Assembly: GCF_004135735.1 (NCBI RefSeq)
Contig: NZ_CP012670.1
Span: forward strand, 1,736,001-1,800,000
Origin: Sorangium cellulosum
GTDB lineage: Bacteria; Myxococcota_A; Polyangia; Polyangiales; Polyangiaceae
Length of the DNA stretch: 64,000 nucleotides
Direction: 5' to 3'
The stretch's first letter is position 1. Every line of letters begins with the position of its first letter. Position numbers and translations under genes: made by a program. The notes beneath the pieces were generated by a model. That model saw only the letters and a program-made list of their open reading frames with translations, had not been told where the DNA came from and ran no database searches. This document shows, in pieces, positions 1-9,652 of this stretch.

Positions 1-671
1 TCGACGATCGTCCTCACCTTCGCCTTCTCGGTCTCCGCGTTCGTGAGGTATCCGTCCTCCCCCTCGATGCCCATCGCGGCGCGGACGACGGTCGAGCCCC
101 AGTCGTCCACCAGCGTGTTGACGACGTTTGCGTTGTAGTACTTGCCGCCCCACTGGCTCCAGAACAGGCTCATGCCCTTGAGCTGCACCGGCTCGGTGTG
201 GGTCTCCCCCACGATCCGGTTGCCCATGACCCTGAGGAAGCCGTGACGCTCCACCGGGGTATTGCCCATGGGCCCGGTCCCCGTGGTCGTCGTGGGATCG
301 CCGGTCCCCGTGGTGGCGGTCGTCGTCGTCGCGGGCTCGCCGGTCCCCGTGGTGGCGGTCGTCGTTGTCGCGGGCTCGCCGGTCCCCGTGGTGGCGGTCG
401 TCGTCGTCGCGGGCTCGCCGGTCCCCGTGGTGGCGGTCGTCGTCGTGGGCTCGCCGGCCCCCGTGGTGGCGGTCGTCGTGGGGGCGCCGCCCCCCGTCGT
501 CGTGCCCGGGCCGGTGGTCGCCTCGGTTCCGCCGCCCCCGCCGCCCGAGCTCCCGTCATCGGGCGCGTCCGAGCAGCCGGCCAGCATGGCTGCCTGCAGC
601 GCGACCACGGCGAGGCCGAATGACCACCTCGACCGTGCAAACCTACCGCGAAGCGAATCGTTCTTCATCAT
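1..671 (-). CDS. GH5 family cellulase (endoglucanase), 3' end outside window
   Basis: The open frame runs off the left edge, so only the N-terminal part is visible. It starts with a lipoprotein-type signal (lipobox LAGC in the first ~35 residues) after a GGAG-containing ribosome site; two consecutive ATG codons are possible starts. A long linker made of repeated Thr-rich blocks (TTTTATTGTGEPA-like units) follows. The visible catalytic part contains VQLKGMSLFWSQWGG, KYYNANVV and STVVRAAMG, which are typical of the first strands of family 5 glycoside hydrolases acting on cellulose or other beta-1,4-glucans. It is probably surface-anchored or secreted. The catalytic Glu residues lie outside the window. 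The linker repeats are a likely site of length variation. Confidence 0.85.
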   Translation of the reverse strand, partial: MMKNDSLRGRFARSRWSFGLAVVALQAAMLAGCSDAPDDGSSGGGGGGTEATTGPGTTTGGGAPTTTATTGAGEPTTTTATTGTGEPATTTTATTGTGEPATTTTATTGTGEPATTTTATTGTGDPTTTTGTGPMGNTPVERHGFLRVMGNRIVGETHTEPVQLKGMSLFWSQWGGKYYNANVVNTLVDDWGSTVVRAAMGIEGEDGYLTNAETEKAKVRTIV

Positions 672-1193
672 GTTCTCCAAGGGAAGTCCGTGAGGCGCGG
701 CATTAAACGGGGGGCGCCGCGCCCTGGCAAGCCCCATGCGTCACGCGTGGAAGGCGGCCGACGCTGGAGCCGTCCGTGGGGCAACCTACCGTGATGACCG
801 CTCCCAGCGCCCGGCGGCCCGGCAACGGCCTGCGGCCGAAGGAAGCGTGATGGCGAGGCCGCGCCGCGGCGCCCGGCCTCGCCAGGACGATGTGTACAAC
901 CGGCGAGCGCCACCTTCGCGAGCTTTGCCAACCTGAACCGCAAGATCCATGCCGCGCCGCGGTTCCGGGCAGATCCGCGCTGCCGCGCTGCGCTTGATGC
1001 GGAGCAGCACGGGCCCAGATCCGCGAGATCCGGTGAGGTGTACCTGGCTCCCCTTGGTGGTCGGATGACCACCCAGGTGAAGCGCGTGTCCATGCCAAGA
1101 GCGTTGTTCTTGCCCGGAGCGTCGAGGCCATGCGATCCTCGGGTGTCCAGCCGGGGGCGCGCCTCGCGCGGACGGCGCGACGCCGGCGATGGA
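672..1193. other. Intergenic region, no gene seen
   Basis: About 520 bases between two minus-strand genes. Open frames here have no recognisable domain and look like base-composition artefacts. It should contain the promoter of the GH5 gene on its left side; no clear promoter motif was identified. Confidence 0.5.
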
Positions 1194-2699
1194 TCAGCGC
1201 GGCACGGGGACCGGCGGCGGCTCGTCGTCGGGCGCGATGCAGGCCGACAGGTCGAACAGCATGAAGAGCAGCGCCTTCTCCTGCGGCGAGAGCTCGTGCG
1301 TCTCGCCGTCGTCGTCCGTGCAGCCGCTCGGGAAGGGGACGCCGGGGATGTCCTGCGCCGCCACGTGGATATCGGTGTACACGAAGCGGCCGCACTGCGC
1401 GCCTTCCGGGGAGTCGATGGGCGTGTTGAACGTGAAGTACTTGACCCCCGGGCGCGCCTCGAACTCGTCGTCGCGCTCGTTGTAGAGCCACCGCGTCGCG
1501 AGCTCCTCGTTCACCGCGTTGACCCAGTGCTGAGGATCGTCGATCTCGATCCGCCCCGGCACGGTCGACGCCCCCACGTTGACCAGCCAGTCCCGGAGCG
1601 CCATGCCCTTCGGGAACGTGGTGTCGACCAGCACCGGGAGGCCGTCGTCGGGGTCTCTCTCCTCCTCCCAGTCCGCCGTCTCCGGGAATCGCCCCGGGCC
1701 CGACCGGAGCCAGTAATTGTGCCAGTGCGACGCGAACACGCGCCCTCCCGCGGAGGCGTAATCGAACATCGCCTGGCGCGACGCCTCCGGCTTGTCGCGC
1801 GCGAAATCGGACCCCTCGCACGACAGGATCACCATGTCGTACCGCATCAGGCTGTCGAGCGAGCTCCAGAGCTCCGTGGAGGCGGAGAAGTCCGCGCCGC
1901 CGTTGAGGCCAGCGCGATACCGGCTCGTGGCGCTCTCGCCGTCGATCGCGCGCCCGGCGAACAGGTTCACGCGCCCGTCGCCCGCCTCCGGCGTGAACTC
2001 CGCCGCGTCGAGGCCCATCTTGTAGAGCAGGCACTCGAGCACGTCGAGGCCGCCGGTCGACAGCGCGATCTTCGGGATATGCCCCTCCGCCTTGTTGCGC
2101 GGCAGGCGGACCGCCCCGTCCTCGGTCGGGTTGTCGACGCACGCCTCGACCTTCGGCAGGAGGATCTGGCGCCGCCACTTGCCGATCTGGACGACGAGCG
2201 GGATGTCCTCGCCGACCGGCACGTCCTCCAGCACGAACCGCCCCGCGGTGTCGGTCAGCGCGGTCGCGATCGGCGCGCCGGACAGCGTCACGCCGCACCG
2301 GTCGCAGCTCGCCCCGTCGGGGATGGGGGCCAGCGGCGCGTTGGGGACATAAACGATGACGTTGTAGAGCGGTAGTTTCCCCGCGGGCTCATACACGGTG
2401 CCGCTCACGGTGGTCTTCGCGCCGCCGTCGCAGACGACCCGCTGGCACTCGAGCCCCACGCAGCCGCCGCCCTCCCCGTCGCCGATTCCCGATCCCGACC
2501 CGCCGTGGCCCGCGGGGAACAGGGCTCCTCCGAGGCCGCTCCCGCTGCCAGGGCCGGCGCCGCCGCCGCCGCCGGCGCCGGCGCCGGGCGTCGTCACGGG
2601 CGTCGCGCCTGTGTCCCCACGAGAACACCCGGCGATGGTCGACGACGCAACCGCGGCTACGGCCAAGAGCCATCCTGCCTTGTGATGCATTCTCAACAT
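1194..2699 (-). CDS. Lipoprotein with carboxypeptidase-regulatory-like domain
   Basis: 501 residues. The start at 2699 is preceded by GGAGG with good spacing. The N-terminus is a lipoprotein signal (STIAGC) followed by a Gly-rich linker (about residues 35-80). Around residues 90-190 there is a carboxypeptidase-regulatory-like beta sandwich: TVSGTVYEPAGKLPLYNVIVYVPN, then TALTDTAGRFVLEDVPVG. The remainder is a conserved-looking domain of unknown function with a possible amidotransferase-like fold (MVILSCEG, GGRVFASHWH). Similar proteins are common in large myxobacterial genomes and are outer-membrane or periplasmic; the substrate is unknown. It stands alone, divergent from the MATE gene. Confidence 0.7.
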   Translation of the reverse strand: MLRMHHKAGWLLAVAAVASSTIAGCSRGDTGATPVTTPGAGAGGGGGAGPGSGSGLGGALFPAGHGGSGSGIGDGEGGGCVGLECQRVVCDGGAKTTVSGTVYEPAGKLPLYNVIVYVPNAPLAPIPDGASCDRCGVTLSGAPIATALTDTAGRFVLEDVPVGEDIPLVVQIGKWRRQILLPKVEACVDNPTEDGAVRLPRNKAEGHIPKIALSTGGLDVLECLLYKMGLDAAEFTPEAGDGRVNLFAGRAIDGESATSRYRAGLNGGADFSASTELWSSLDSLMRYDMVILSCEGSDFARDKPEASRQAMFDYASAGGRVFASHWHNYWLRSGPGRFPETADWEEERDPDDGLPVLVDTTFPKGMALRDWLVNVGASTVPGRIEIDDPQHWVNAVNEELATRWLYNERDDEFEARPGVKYFTFNTPIDSPEGAQCGRFVYTDIHVAAQDIPGVPFPSGCTDDDGETHELSPQEKALLFMLFDLSACIAPDDEPPPVPVPR

Positions 2700-3101
2700 C
2701 CGAGCCTCCAGGCGCCGGGGGGCGAAGGTGCCCTATGCCGCCTTGTCCCAGAGTAATCGAGGCGAGGGCGAGCCGGGAAGGCGCGAGCAAGGAGGCCTAC
2801 AGACCCGACGCCGCCTGGACGAACGGGCCGCTCCGCATCGGCGGGAGCGCGCGGCGTTGCGCCGCGCGACGACCCGGCCTACAGACGGCCAGGCGGCCTG
2901 CGGATCGCGCGAGCCCGGCGTCGCGCCGCTGGCTCGCCCCGGAGCGTGTTGTGATCCGGGAAACGAGCTCTCCACTTCTCCGGCCACTCCCGCCCACGCG
3001 ACCGGCGTGTCCGAGCGAGAATTGTGGCCTGTATTACTTGGTTCTCGTCCGCTGTGGCGGGATGCTTCCAGGCGGAGTAGGCTGCGAGCCTCCAATCCTT
3101 T
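2700..3101. other. Divergent promoter region with a perfect hairpin
   Basis: About 400 bases between the divergent lipoprotein and MATE genes. No coding sequence is recognised. A perfect 9-bp inverted repeat with a 3-base loop (CGCGCGGCG-TTG-CGCCGCGCG) lies at 2848-2868. It could be a regulator site or a transcript hairpin; nothing in the sequence decides which. Confidence 0.4.
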
Positions 3102-4475
3102 ATGTCGCACTCGCCACCTCCACGTCCTCGCCTGCTTGCGATCACCTGGCCCATCTTCAGCGAACACCTGCTGCACATGCTGGTGGGGGTGTTCGGGGTG
3201 TGGCTCGTCAGCCGCCTGTCGGACGGCGCCGCCGCCGCGTACGGGCTGGCCAACCAGATCATGTTGACGTTCATGATCACCTTTCGCTTCGTCAGCCTCG
3301 GCGCGAGCGTGGTGGTCACTCAGTACCTCGGCGCGCGGGACCGCGACGGCGCGGATCAGGTCGCGCGGGCCGCGCTGGCGGCCAACCTGTGGATGGGGGT
3401 CCTGAGCTGCGGCGTCATCGCGGTCGGCGCGAGGCCGCTGCTCGAGCTGATGCGCTTGCCGGAGTCGCTGTTCCCGATGGCCCAGCCGTACCTGGTCGCC
3501 GTGGGCGTGATGCTGGCGTTCGACGGGGTGAACTTCTCGCTGGGCGCGGTGCTGCGCGCGCACACGCACACCCGCGCGACGCTGCGCCTCATCCTCATCA
3601 TGTACGCCGTGCAGCTCGCGCTCAGCCTGCCGCTCATGTTCGGCTTCGCCGGGTGGCCCGGGCTCGGCATGAACGGGCTCGCGCTGGCCGCGGTGATCGC
3701 GCGCGCGCTCTCCTTCTGGATGCACCACCGGCTGTGGCGCGAGCTCCTCGGGATCCGGGCGAGCTTCGAGGACTACTGGCGCATCCGGCCCGGCCGCCTG
3801 CGCGAGGTGCTGCACATCGGCCTGCCGGGGGCGGGCGAGAACGTGGCCTATCGCATCAGCTACATGATCATCCTGGCCATGGTCGCCGACATGGGGCAGG
3901 CGGCGCTGACGACGCACACGTACACGATGCAGATCGTGCATTTCCTGCTCCTGTTCTCCCTGGCGATCGGGTTCGGGACCGAGATCGTGGTCGGGCACCG
4001 CGTCGGCGCGGGCGAGCTGGCCGGGGCCGACCGCCAGGTGCGCGGCGGCCTCGTGGTCGGGCTGTGCGTCTGCGTGACGGTGGTGCTCGCCACCGCGCTG
4101 CTCGGCCCCAGGCTGCTCGGCCTCTTCACGAGCGATCCCGAGGTGCTCGCCATCGGCTCCAAGCTGCTCTGGCTGACGCTCCTGGTCGAGCCGGGCCGCA
4201 CGATCAACCTGGTCGTCATCAACGGGCTGCGGGCGGCCGGCGACGCGCGCTTCCCGGTCGGGGTCGGCGTCATCTCGATGTTCGCCGTGGCGGTCGGGCT
4301 GTCCTGGCTGCTCGGCGTGCACCTCGGCTGGGGGCTCGTGGGCGTGTGGGTGGCGTATGGCGCCGACGAGTGGATCCGCGGCCTGGCGATGTCCGCGCGC
4401 TGGCACTTCCGCGGCTGGGTGCCCCACGCGCGGCGCACCCTCCGCCGCGTGCGGCTGAACGGCCGCCCCGCCTGA
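3102..4475 (+). CDS. MATE family efflux transporter
   Basis: 457 residues, the usual length for the family, with about twelve hydrophobic segments and a two-fold internal organisation. The first segments (SEHLLHMLVGVFGVWLVSRLS, AAAYGLANQIM) match the start of MATE/DinF-type antiporters, and the second half starts near LREVLHIGLPGAGENVAYRIS. These proteins export drugs or metabolites using H+ or Na+ gradients; the substrate cannot be read from sequence. It is monocistronic and divergent from the upstream lipoprotein gene. Confidence 0.88.
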   Translation: MSHSPPPRPRLLAITWPIFSEHLLHMLVGVFGVWLVSRLSDGAAAAYGLANQIMLTFMITFRFVSLGASVVVTQYLGARDRDGADQVARAALAANLWMGVLSCGVIAVGARPLLELMRLPESLFPMAQPYLVAVGVMLAFDGVNFSLGAVLRAHTHTRATLRLILIMYAVQLALSLPLMFGFAGWPGLGMNGLALAAVIARALSFWMHHRLWRELLGIRASFEDYWRIRPGRLREVLHIGLPGAGENVAYRISYMIILAMVADMGQAALTTHTYTMQIVHFLLLFSLAIGFGTEIVVGHRVGAGELAGADRQVRGGLVVGLCVCVTVVLATALLGPRLLGLFTSDPEVLAIGSKLLWLTLLVEPGRTINLVVINGLRAAGDARFPVGVGVISMFAVAVGLSWLLGVHLGWGLVGVWVAYGADEWIRGLAMSARWHFRGWVPHARRTLRRVRLNGRPA

Positions 4476-4668
4476 CCGCCCCAGACGCTCCCCGACCCCC
4501 CTCGCCGGCGCCGATGCGTGATTCCGGGACAGCCGCCGGACGTGCCAATTCCCGATTCCAGGGCAGCCGCCGCGCCGTGGCCGCGCCGCGGGGTCGACGC
4601 GCGATCGGCGTCGTTCGGCGCACGTGGCATGGCCGTTGCTGTTCAAACCGCTCTCGGAGGAGAGCATC

Positions 4669-5052
4669 ATGGCGGAACACGAGCGCAATGCGGCGGGTCG
4701 CGGGGCCGGCAGGCCCGCCGCCAGCCCGCCGGGCTACGGCGGTATTTCCGAGGGCAGCGTCGGCGACCCGAGCGCGGCGGGGCAGAACGCAACACCGCCG
4801 GAGGCGGGCGCGCGGCCGCAGGGGAGCGCTGGCGCGAGCGGAGCGCGCGAGCAGGCGGCGCGAGGCGAGGGGGAGGCGGGCGAGCGCGAGGCGCAGGCGG
4901 AGCCCGTCGATGCGCCGCGCGACGGCGGGTCGGGCAACGAGGTGATCCCCGGCGTGCTGCACGGGGACGGGTCGGTGACCTACGAGTCGAGCGCCGAGCA
5001 CAAGAGCAGCTGGCCTGACGAGGGCGGCACCGGCGAGGCGGGCGCAGGGTAG
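4669..5052 (+). CDS. Hypothetical hydrophilic low-complexity protein
   Basis: 127 residues from an ATG preceded by GGAGGAGA with good spacing; an upstream in-frame ATG at 4624 lacks such a site. The protein is Gly/Ala/Glu/Arg-rich, lacks hydrophobic segments and looks disordered. The C-terminal part (NEVIPGVLHGDGSVTYESS) is the least repetitive and may be the functional element. No family recognised. It ends 13 bases before the convergent DUF2325-like gene. Confidence 0.55.
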   Translation: MAEHERNAAGRGAGRPAASPPGYGGISEGSVGDPSAAGQNATPPEAGARPQGSAGASGAREQAARGEGEAGEREAQAEPVDAPRDGGSGNEVIPGVLHGDGSVTYESSAEHKSSWPDEGGTGEAGAG

Positions 5053-5064
5053 CCGGACGCCCGG

Positions 5065-5721
5065 CTATCCTGCCGGCGCGCTCACCTTCTCGGTCACGGC
5101 CAGGCAGAGCGCGGCGACGCCGCGCCTCGGCACGGTGACGAGCTTGCCGCGGAACAGGGCGCGCTGATCGGTGTAGAGCTTCGAGACCTTGTGCGAGAGG
5201 ATGGTCGAGCTCCAGACCGCGACCACATCGGCCCAGCGGAGATCGGCGTCGGCCTTGGCCGCGTTGCGATGGCCCTCGCCGTCGACGATGCGGATGTCGA
5301 CCTCGCCCGAGAGGAGCTGCCGCAGGTCCTCCGCGGTGCCGGGCCCCCCGCCGACCACGAGCAGCCTGCGGAGCCCGCGCGCCCGGAACGCCCCGATCAT
5401 CGCGAGCGCGGCGCGCTTGTTCGCAGAGCTGCCGCACATGTCGCAAACCGCATCGGTGTCCGCCGGGGTGACGCGGACCCCGGCCTTCGCCGGCAGCCGC
5501 ATGCACTCGGCGCAGCGCCGCTCGACCGGCTCCGGGGCCGGCGCCGGCGGCGGGGGCCGGCCGAGCGCTTGCTGCGCCCGCTCCGCGATCTCCGCCGGGA
5601 GAAAATCCGCCGGATGCCGGGCGTCCGCGGCTGGCGCGTTCTCCGCGAGCCAGACCAGGAGCTCGGTATCCGAAATATTCAGAGATTTTGCGAGGTTGCG
5701 TACACGGACGGAACGCGGCAT
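5065..5721 (-). CDS. DUF2325-like protein with two CxxC pairs
   Basis: 218 residues. The N-terminal ~55 residues resemble the IF2-N-type helical module (RVRNLAKSLNISDTELLVWL). A Pro-rich linker leads to two CxxC pairs (CAEC near 70, CDMC near 94), suggesting a zinc ribbon or redox site. The C-terminal ~110 residues resemble DUF2325: LLVVGGGPGTAEDL, then a hydrophobic strand ending DVVAVWSSTILSHKVSKLY. DUF2325 proteins are uncharacterised and are often near nucleotide or stress functions. The frame is clean and the stop lies close to the convergent neighbour. Function not assigned. Confidence 0.6.
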   Translation of the reverse strand: MPRSVRVRNLAKSLNISDTELLVWLAENAPAADARHPADFLPAEIAERAQQALGRPPPPAPAPEPVERRCAECMRLPAKAGVRVTPADTDAVCDMCGSSANKRAALAMIGAFRARGLRRLLVVGGGPGTAEDLRQLLSGEVDIRIVDGEGHRNAAKADADLRWADVVAVWSSTILSHKVSKLYTDQRALFRGKLVTVPRRGVAALCLAVTEKVSAPAG

Positions 5722-5803
5722 GGCGACGCGACTGTGACATGTGCCAGGCGGTGGCGCCCTGCCGGATCGCCGGGGTCACCTCGGAGACGCCGCCGCTCGC
5801 CGG

Positions 5804-6220
5804 CTAGGCGGAGGCGTCGCCGCCGTCCGCCGGCTTGAGCCACACCACCGTGGCGCCCCAGCCGCCGCGCGAGGCCGGGGCGTCGCGGAAGCCGTCGACG
5901 GCCGGGTGGCGCGAGAGAACGCCCCGGACGACGCGGCGCTGGACGCCCTTGCCGCGACCGTGGATGACCCGGACCTCGCGGAAGCCGCGCCGCTGCGCCT
6001 CGTGGAGGTACTCCTCGACCACCGACGCGACGTCGCGCGGGGCGAACGTGTGCAGGTCGATGGCGTCCTCGATGGGCAGGACCACGATCCCGTCGTCCCC
6101 GGGCGAGGCGGGCGCGCCGGGCGGCTCGTCCTCCGGGCGCTCGACGTCGGCGACGTCGGGGGGCGCGGGCGCGCGGGGCGAGAGCGCGCGATCGAGCCAG
6201 GCGCGGAGGCGACGGAGCAT
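5804..6220 (-). CDS. Smr (MutS2 C-terminal-like) domain protein
   Basis: 138 residues. After a basic/Pro-rich N-terminus (1-45) comes an Smr domain: IDLHTFAPRDVASVVEEYL, then VRVIHGRGKGVQRRVVRGVL, close to the family signature (LDLHG and IHGKGxG). Smr domains are small nuclease/nucleic-acid-binding modules found alone or at the MutS2 C-terminus. The stop of the upstream histidine kinase gene overlaps an in-frame GTG (6226, GTGA overlap), so translation may start there; the ATG at 6220 is chosen conservatively. The two genes are translationally coupled, an odd pairing with no known functional link. Confidence 0.8.
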   Translation of the reverse strand: MLRRLRAWLDRALSPRAPAPPDVADVERPEDEPPGAPASPGDDGIVVLPIEDAIDLHTFAPRDVASVVEEYLHEAQRRGFREVRVIHGRGKGVQRRVVRGVLSRHPAVDGFRDAPASRGGWGATVVWLKPADGGDASA

Positions 6221-6222
6221 CC

Positions 6223-7479
6223 TCACGCCGCGCCCGCGCAGTCGGGCGGACCGCTCACCGGCAGGCTGAGGCGGAACGTCGCGCCGTTGCCTGGGCGAGA
6301 GCTGGCGGTCAGCGTGGCCCCGTGGACCTCGGCGATCCGGCTCGCCAGGTAGAGCCCGAGCCCGAGCCCCGACGCCTTGCCGCCGCCGGTCACGAAGCGC
6401 TCGAAGAGCCGGGGGAGGAGCTCCGGCGGGATGCCCGAGCCCAGGTCGACCACGTCGACGTGGGCGAGCGCCCTCCCCTCGCGCAGCTCGGTGCTGAGCC
6501 GGATGACGACCGGCTGCCCTCCGGGAGAGTGCTTGACCGCGTTGCTGACGAGGTTCTGCAGCGCCTGCTGCAGGCGCTCCCGGTCCGCCACGACGACGAG
6601 CTTCGGCGGGCCCTGGACGTGCACCTCGCTGCTCGGCGTGCCGAGCGCCAGCGCGACCTCCTGCGCCAGCGCGACCAGATCGACCGGCTGCGGGACGATC
6701 TCGAAGAGCCCCTGCTCGAGCCGCTCGACGTCCAGCAGATCCGAGATGAGGCGGCTCAGCCGATCGACCGAGTCGCTCGCCCGGGCGAGGTCGCGCACGT
6801 CGACGGCGCGGCCCTCGGCCGTCGCGCGCCGCCGCAGGAGCTCGAGGCGGCTCGTGAGCGGGGCCAGGTAGTTGCGCAGGTCGTGCGCCAGCACCGTGAT
6901 GAGCTCCTCGGCGGCCTCGCGCCGGCCCTGCACGACCGCCGCGGCGGTCACCTGCTCGACCAGCTCCGCCCGGTGCGTCAGGGCGCCGATCCACCGCGAC
7001 ACCGCGATCAGGAAGCGGAGGTCCACCTCGGCGAAGAACTCCGGCCGGGCGGACTGCGCGGACACGACCCCGCGCCGCTCGCCCTCGACCTCGAGCGGGA
7101 CCGCGATGTGGGACCGGACCCCGAGCTTGTGGACCAAGCCGGCCAGCTCGCCGGGCACCTGGTCCATGTGCCCGCTCCTGAAGGGCTCGCCCGTCGTGAA
7201 GACGTCGGCGATCGAGCCCCCGTTGGCCACCTGCATGACGTCGAGGCCGAGCTCCTGCTGGCGCCGGCCCATCGGCGTGTTGCTCGTCCCCAGGGCGCGC
7301 AAGGTCTGCTTGCTGCGATCGTAGAGGAAGACATCGATCTTGTCGGCGCCGAGCGCGTCCGCGAGGAGCTGGCTCGCCTGGTTGAGCGACAGGCGCAGCT
7401 CGGCCGCCGGGAGCTCGAGCAGGCGCTCGAGCGTCGCCATCAGTCTCCCCTCCCGGGAGGAAGCTTCCATTCCAGACAT
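6223..7479 (-). CDS. GAF-domain sensor histidine kinase
   Basis: 418 residues from ATG 7479, which has a strong AGGAGGGG site; the frame is open further upstream but without domain content. A GAF-like sensor covers about residues 30-170, without transmembrane segments, so the protein is probably cytosolic. The dimerisation helix carries the phospho-acceptor in ITVLAHDLRNYLAP (His199). The ATPase has the N box (NLVSNAVKHS), G1 (DLGSGIPPELLPRLFERF) and G2 (GLGLGLYLAS). No response regulator is adjacent, so the partner is encoded elsewhere. Confidence 0.9.
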   Translation of the reverse strand: MSGMEASSREGRLMATLERLLELPAAELRLSLNQASQLLADALGADKIDVFLYDRSKQTLRALGTSNTPMGRRQQELGLDVMQVANGGSIADVFTTGEPFRSGHMDQVPGELAGLVHKLGVRSHIAVPLEVEGERRGVVSAQSARPEFFAEVDLRFLIAVSRWIGALTHRAELVEQVTAAAVVQGRREAAEELITVLAHDLRNYLAPLTSRLELLRRRATAEGRAVDVRDLARASDSVDRLSRLISDLLDVERLEQGLFEIVPQPVDLVALAQEVALALGTPSSEVHVQGPPKLVVVADRERLQQALQNLVSNAVKHSPGGQPVVIRLSTELREGRALAHVDVVDLGSGIPPELLPRLFERFVTGGGKASGLGLGLYLASRIAEVHGATLTASSRPGNGATFRLSLPVSGPPDCAGAA

Positions 7480-7770
7480 CCCGCTCCCCTCCTCGCGGTC
7501 GTCCCCGCGGTCAGCGCTCGATGCGTGCTCCCCTCGCCGATGGAGCGCGGCGAAGGCTCGATCGAAGGATACCCTGGATCGTGAGGGGCGTCGCTCGATC
7601 GTCGGCGCGCTGCCGGGCTGAGCCGCGAGCGCGGCGAGGCCGCCCCTGCTCTCCTGGTGGATGGTCTGCGCGAGCACCAGTACCGGCGTGAGCGCGACGC
7701 CTCGACGCGCGGCGCCGGGGGGTGGCAGGCTTGCCCTGGCGAATCGCGCCTCCACATCCCCCCGCCCTGC

Positions 7771-9255
7771 ATGCCTTCAGAACGCAAGACCCATCGTGGC
7801 CTCACCGTCCTCGGACTGATCCTCGCCCTCGCCATGGCCGCCCTCGAGTCCACGGTCGTCGCCACCGCGATGCCGACCGTGATCGGCGACCTCGGCGGCA
7901 TTCACCAGTACGCCTGGGTCACCACCGCCTACCTGCTCACCTCGTCCGTGCTGGTGCCCATCTGCGGCAAGCTGTCGGACATCTACGGCCGCAAGCCGGT
8001 CATGCTCTTCGGGATCGCCGTGTTCCTGCTCGGCTCGATCGCGAGCGGCGCGGCGCGCTCGATGCCGCAGCTCATCGCCTTCCGCGCGCTCCAGGGCGCC
8101 GGCGCCGGGGCCATGCAGCCGATGGCGATGACCATCTCGGGCGACATCTTCGATCTCGACGAGCGCGCGCGGATCCAGGGCGTCTTCGGGGCGGCCTGGG
8201 GGCTGTTCGGCATCACGGGCCCGATGCTGGGCGGGCTCATCGTGCATTACCTCTCCTGGCGCTGGGTCTTCTACATCAACATCCCCTTCGGCCTCGCGTC
8301 GGCGGCGCTCGTCCTGACCGCGTTCCACGAGCGCATCGAGAAGCGGCGCCACGCGCTCGACGTCCTCGGCGCGGCGGTCCTGTCCGCCGGCGTGGTCGCG
8401 CTGCTCGTCGCCACCGGGAGGCTGGGCGCGCAGACGACGCTGCTCGCCGCGGTCGCGGCCGCGGCGCTGTTCGCCGCGTTCGTCGCCGTCGAGCGCCGGG
8501 CGCCGGAGCCCATGATCCCGCTGCCGCTCTTCCGGCGCCCGGTGATGCTCACCTCCAACGTGGCCGGCGCGATCATCGGCGGCGCGATGATGGGGACGAT
8601 CACGTTCGTGCCGCTGTTCGTGCAGGGCGTGCTGCGCGGCAGCCCCACGGACGCCGGGAGCGCCATCGCGCCGATGCTGATCGGCTGGCCGATCGCGAGC
8701 GCGATCGGGGGGCGGCTCATCCCGCGGGTCGGCTTCCGGCCGCTCATCTGGCTCGGCCTGGGCTTCACCGCGGCGGCGGGGCTCGCGCTCGCGCTCGGGG
8801 GCGCGCACGCGCCGGTCGTGCTGCGCCTCTCGACGCTGGTCTTCGGCGTGGGCATGGGGCTGTCCAACGTCGCGCTGCTCATCGCGGTGCAGAGCAGCGT
8901 CGCCTGGGAGCAGCGCGGGATCGCGACGGCGAGCACGATGTTCTCCCGGCTGCTCGGCGGCGTGGTCGCGGTGGGCATCATGGGCGGCGTGCTCTCGGCG
9001 GAGCTCGCGAAGGACGCGTCGATCCCCGCGGACGCCGCGAGCCGGCTCCTCGCGCCGGAGGGGGCGCAGAGCCTCGATCCGTCGATCGTGGAGCACCTCG
9101 GGGCGGCGCTCATGTCCGGCCTCACGACGGTGTTCTGGATCATCGCGGCCATGGCCGTCGTCGGCTTCGTCGTGGCGCTGTGGTTCCCGCGCCTGCCCGT
9201 CCAGGCCGCGGGCGGCGAGGCCGTCGCGCCGCCGAGCGAGGCGGGGTTCGGGTGA
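7771..9255 (+). CDS. MFS drug transporter, DHA2 (14-TM) type
   Basis: 494 residues starting MPSERKTHRG; the longer upstream frame is low-complexity and not membrane-like. Features of the DHA2 group: ALESTVVATAMPTVIGDLGG in helix 1, motif A-like GKLSDIYGRKPVML after helix 2, motif C-like GITGPMLGGLIV in helix 5, and about fourteen hydrophobic segments. The proteins are proton-driven exporters of drugs or metabolites. It lies divergent from the histidine kinase with about 290 bases between; no adjacent TetR-type regulator is visible. Confidence 0.9.
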   Translation: MPSERKTHRGLTVLGLILALAMAALESTVVATAMPTVIGDLGGIHQYAWVTTAYLLTSSVLVPICGKLSDIYGRKPVMLFGIAVFLLGSIASGAARSMPQLIAFRALQGAGAGAMQPMAMTISGDIFDLDERARIQGVFGAAWGLFGITGPMLGGLIVHYLSWRWVFYINIPFGLASAALVLTAFHERIEKRRHALDVLGAAVLSAGVVALLVATGRLGAQTTLLAAVAAAALFAAFVAVERRAPEPMIPLPLFRRPVMLTSNVAGAIIGGAMMGTITFVPLFVQGVLRGSPTDAGSAIAPMLIGWPIASAIGGRLIPRVGFRPLIWLGLGFTAAAGLALALGGAHAPVVLRLSTLVFGVGMGLSNVALLIAVQSSVAWEQRGIATASTMFSRLLGGVVAVGIMGGVLSAELAKDASIPADAASRLLAPEGAQSLDPSIVEHLGAALMSGLTTVFWIIAAMAVVGFVVALWFPRLPVQAAGGEAVAPPSEAGFG

Positions 9256-9256
9256 G

Positions 9257-9415
9257 GTGGCCCGTGCGCCCGCGGAGTCGCTCGGGGAGCCGCTGAACCT
9301 CCCCGGGGAGCGCGACACCGATCCGCACCTCTCGCCGGACGGAGCCGTCCTGTTCTTCGCGTCGACGCGGAGCCGCGTGGTCGATATCCACGAAGCGCAC
9401 CGCATCGCACCTTGA
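9257..9415 (+). pseudogene. Remnant of a PD40/TolB-like repeat protein gene
   Basis: Immediately after the MFS stop, 53 codons read ESLGEPLNLPGERDTDPHL, then SPDGAVLFFASTRS and DIHEAHR, a clear WD40-like beta-propeller (PD40) repeat ending in a stop. Only one blade survives, so this is the 3' end of a larger lost gene rather than a functional product. Open frames on the opposite strand here have no family resemblance. Confidence 0.6.
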
Positions 9416-9652
9416 CCCGGGCTCCCGGGCTGCGCGTCGCGGAGAGCACCGCCCATGACCGCGAGGAGCCGCAGTGCTTGTGGTGTTCGTGTAGAATTCT
9501 TGTCATGGGCGATCGCTCTGAGCCCTTCATGCGAAACTCGAGCAACCCGTGATTGATCGCGGGCGCTCCCGCCCACGTGATAAATCGAGACGATGCCTCC
9601 CGACGCCACGCGCTCGGCCGACGAGCCGCCAGGAGAGCTTCAGGAGTTTCCT

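Noticed and set aside
2733..4688. Long antisense open frame opposite the MATE gene
   Set aside because: Arg/His/Asp-rich composition without domains; typical mirror of a GC-rich gene on the other strand.
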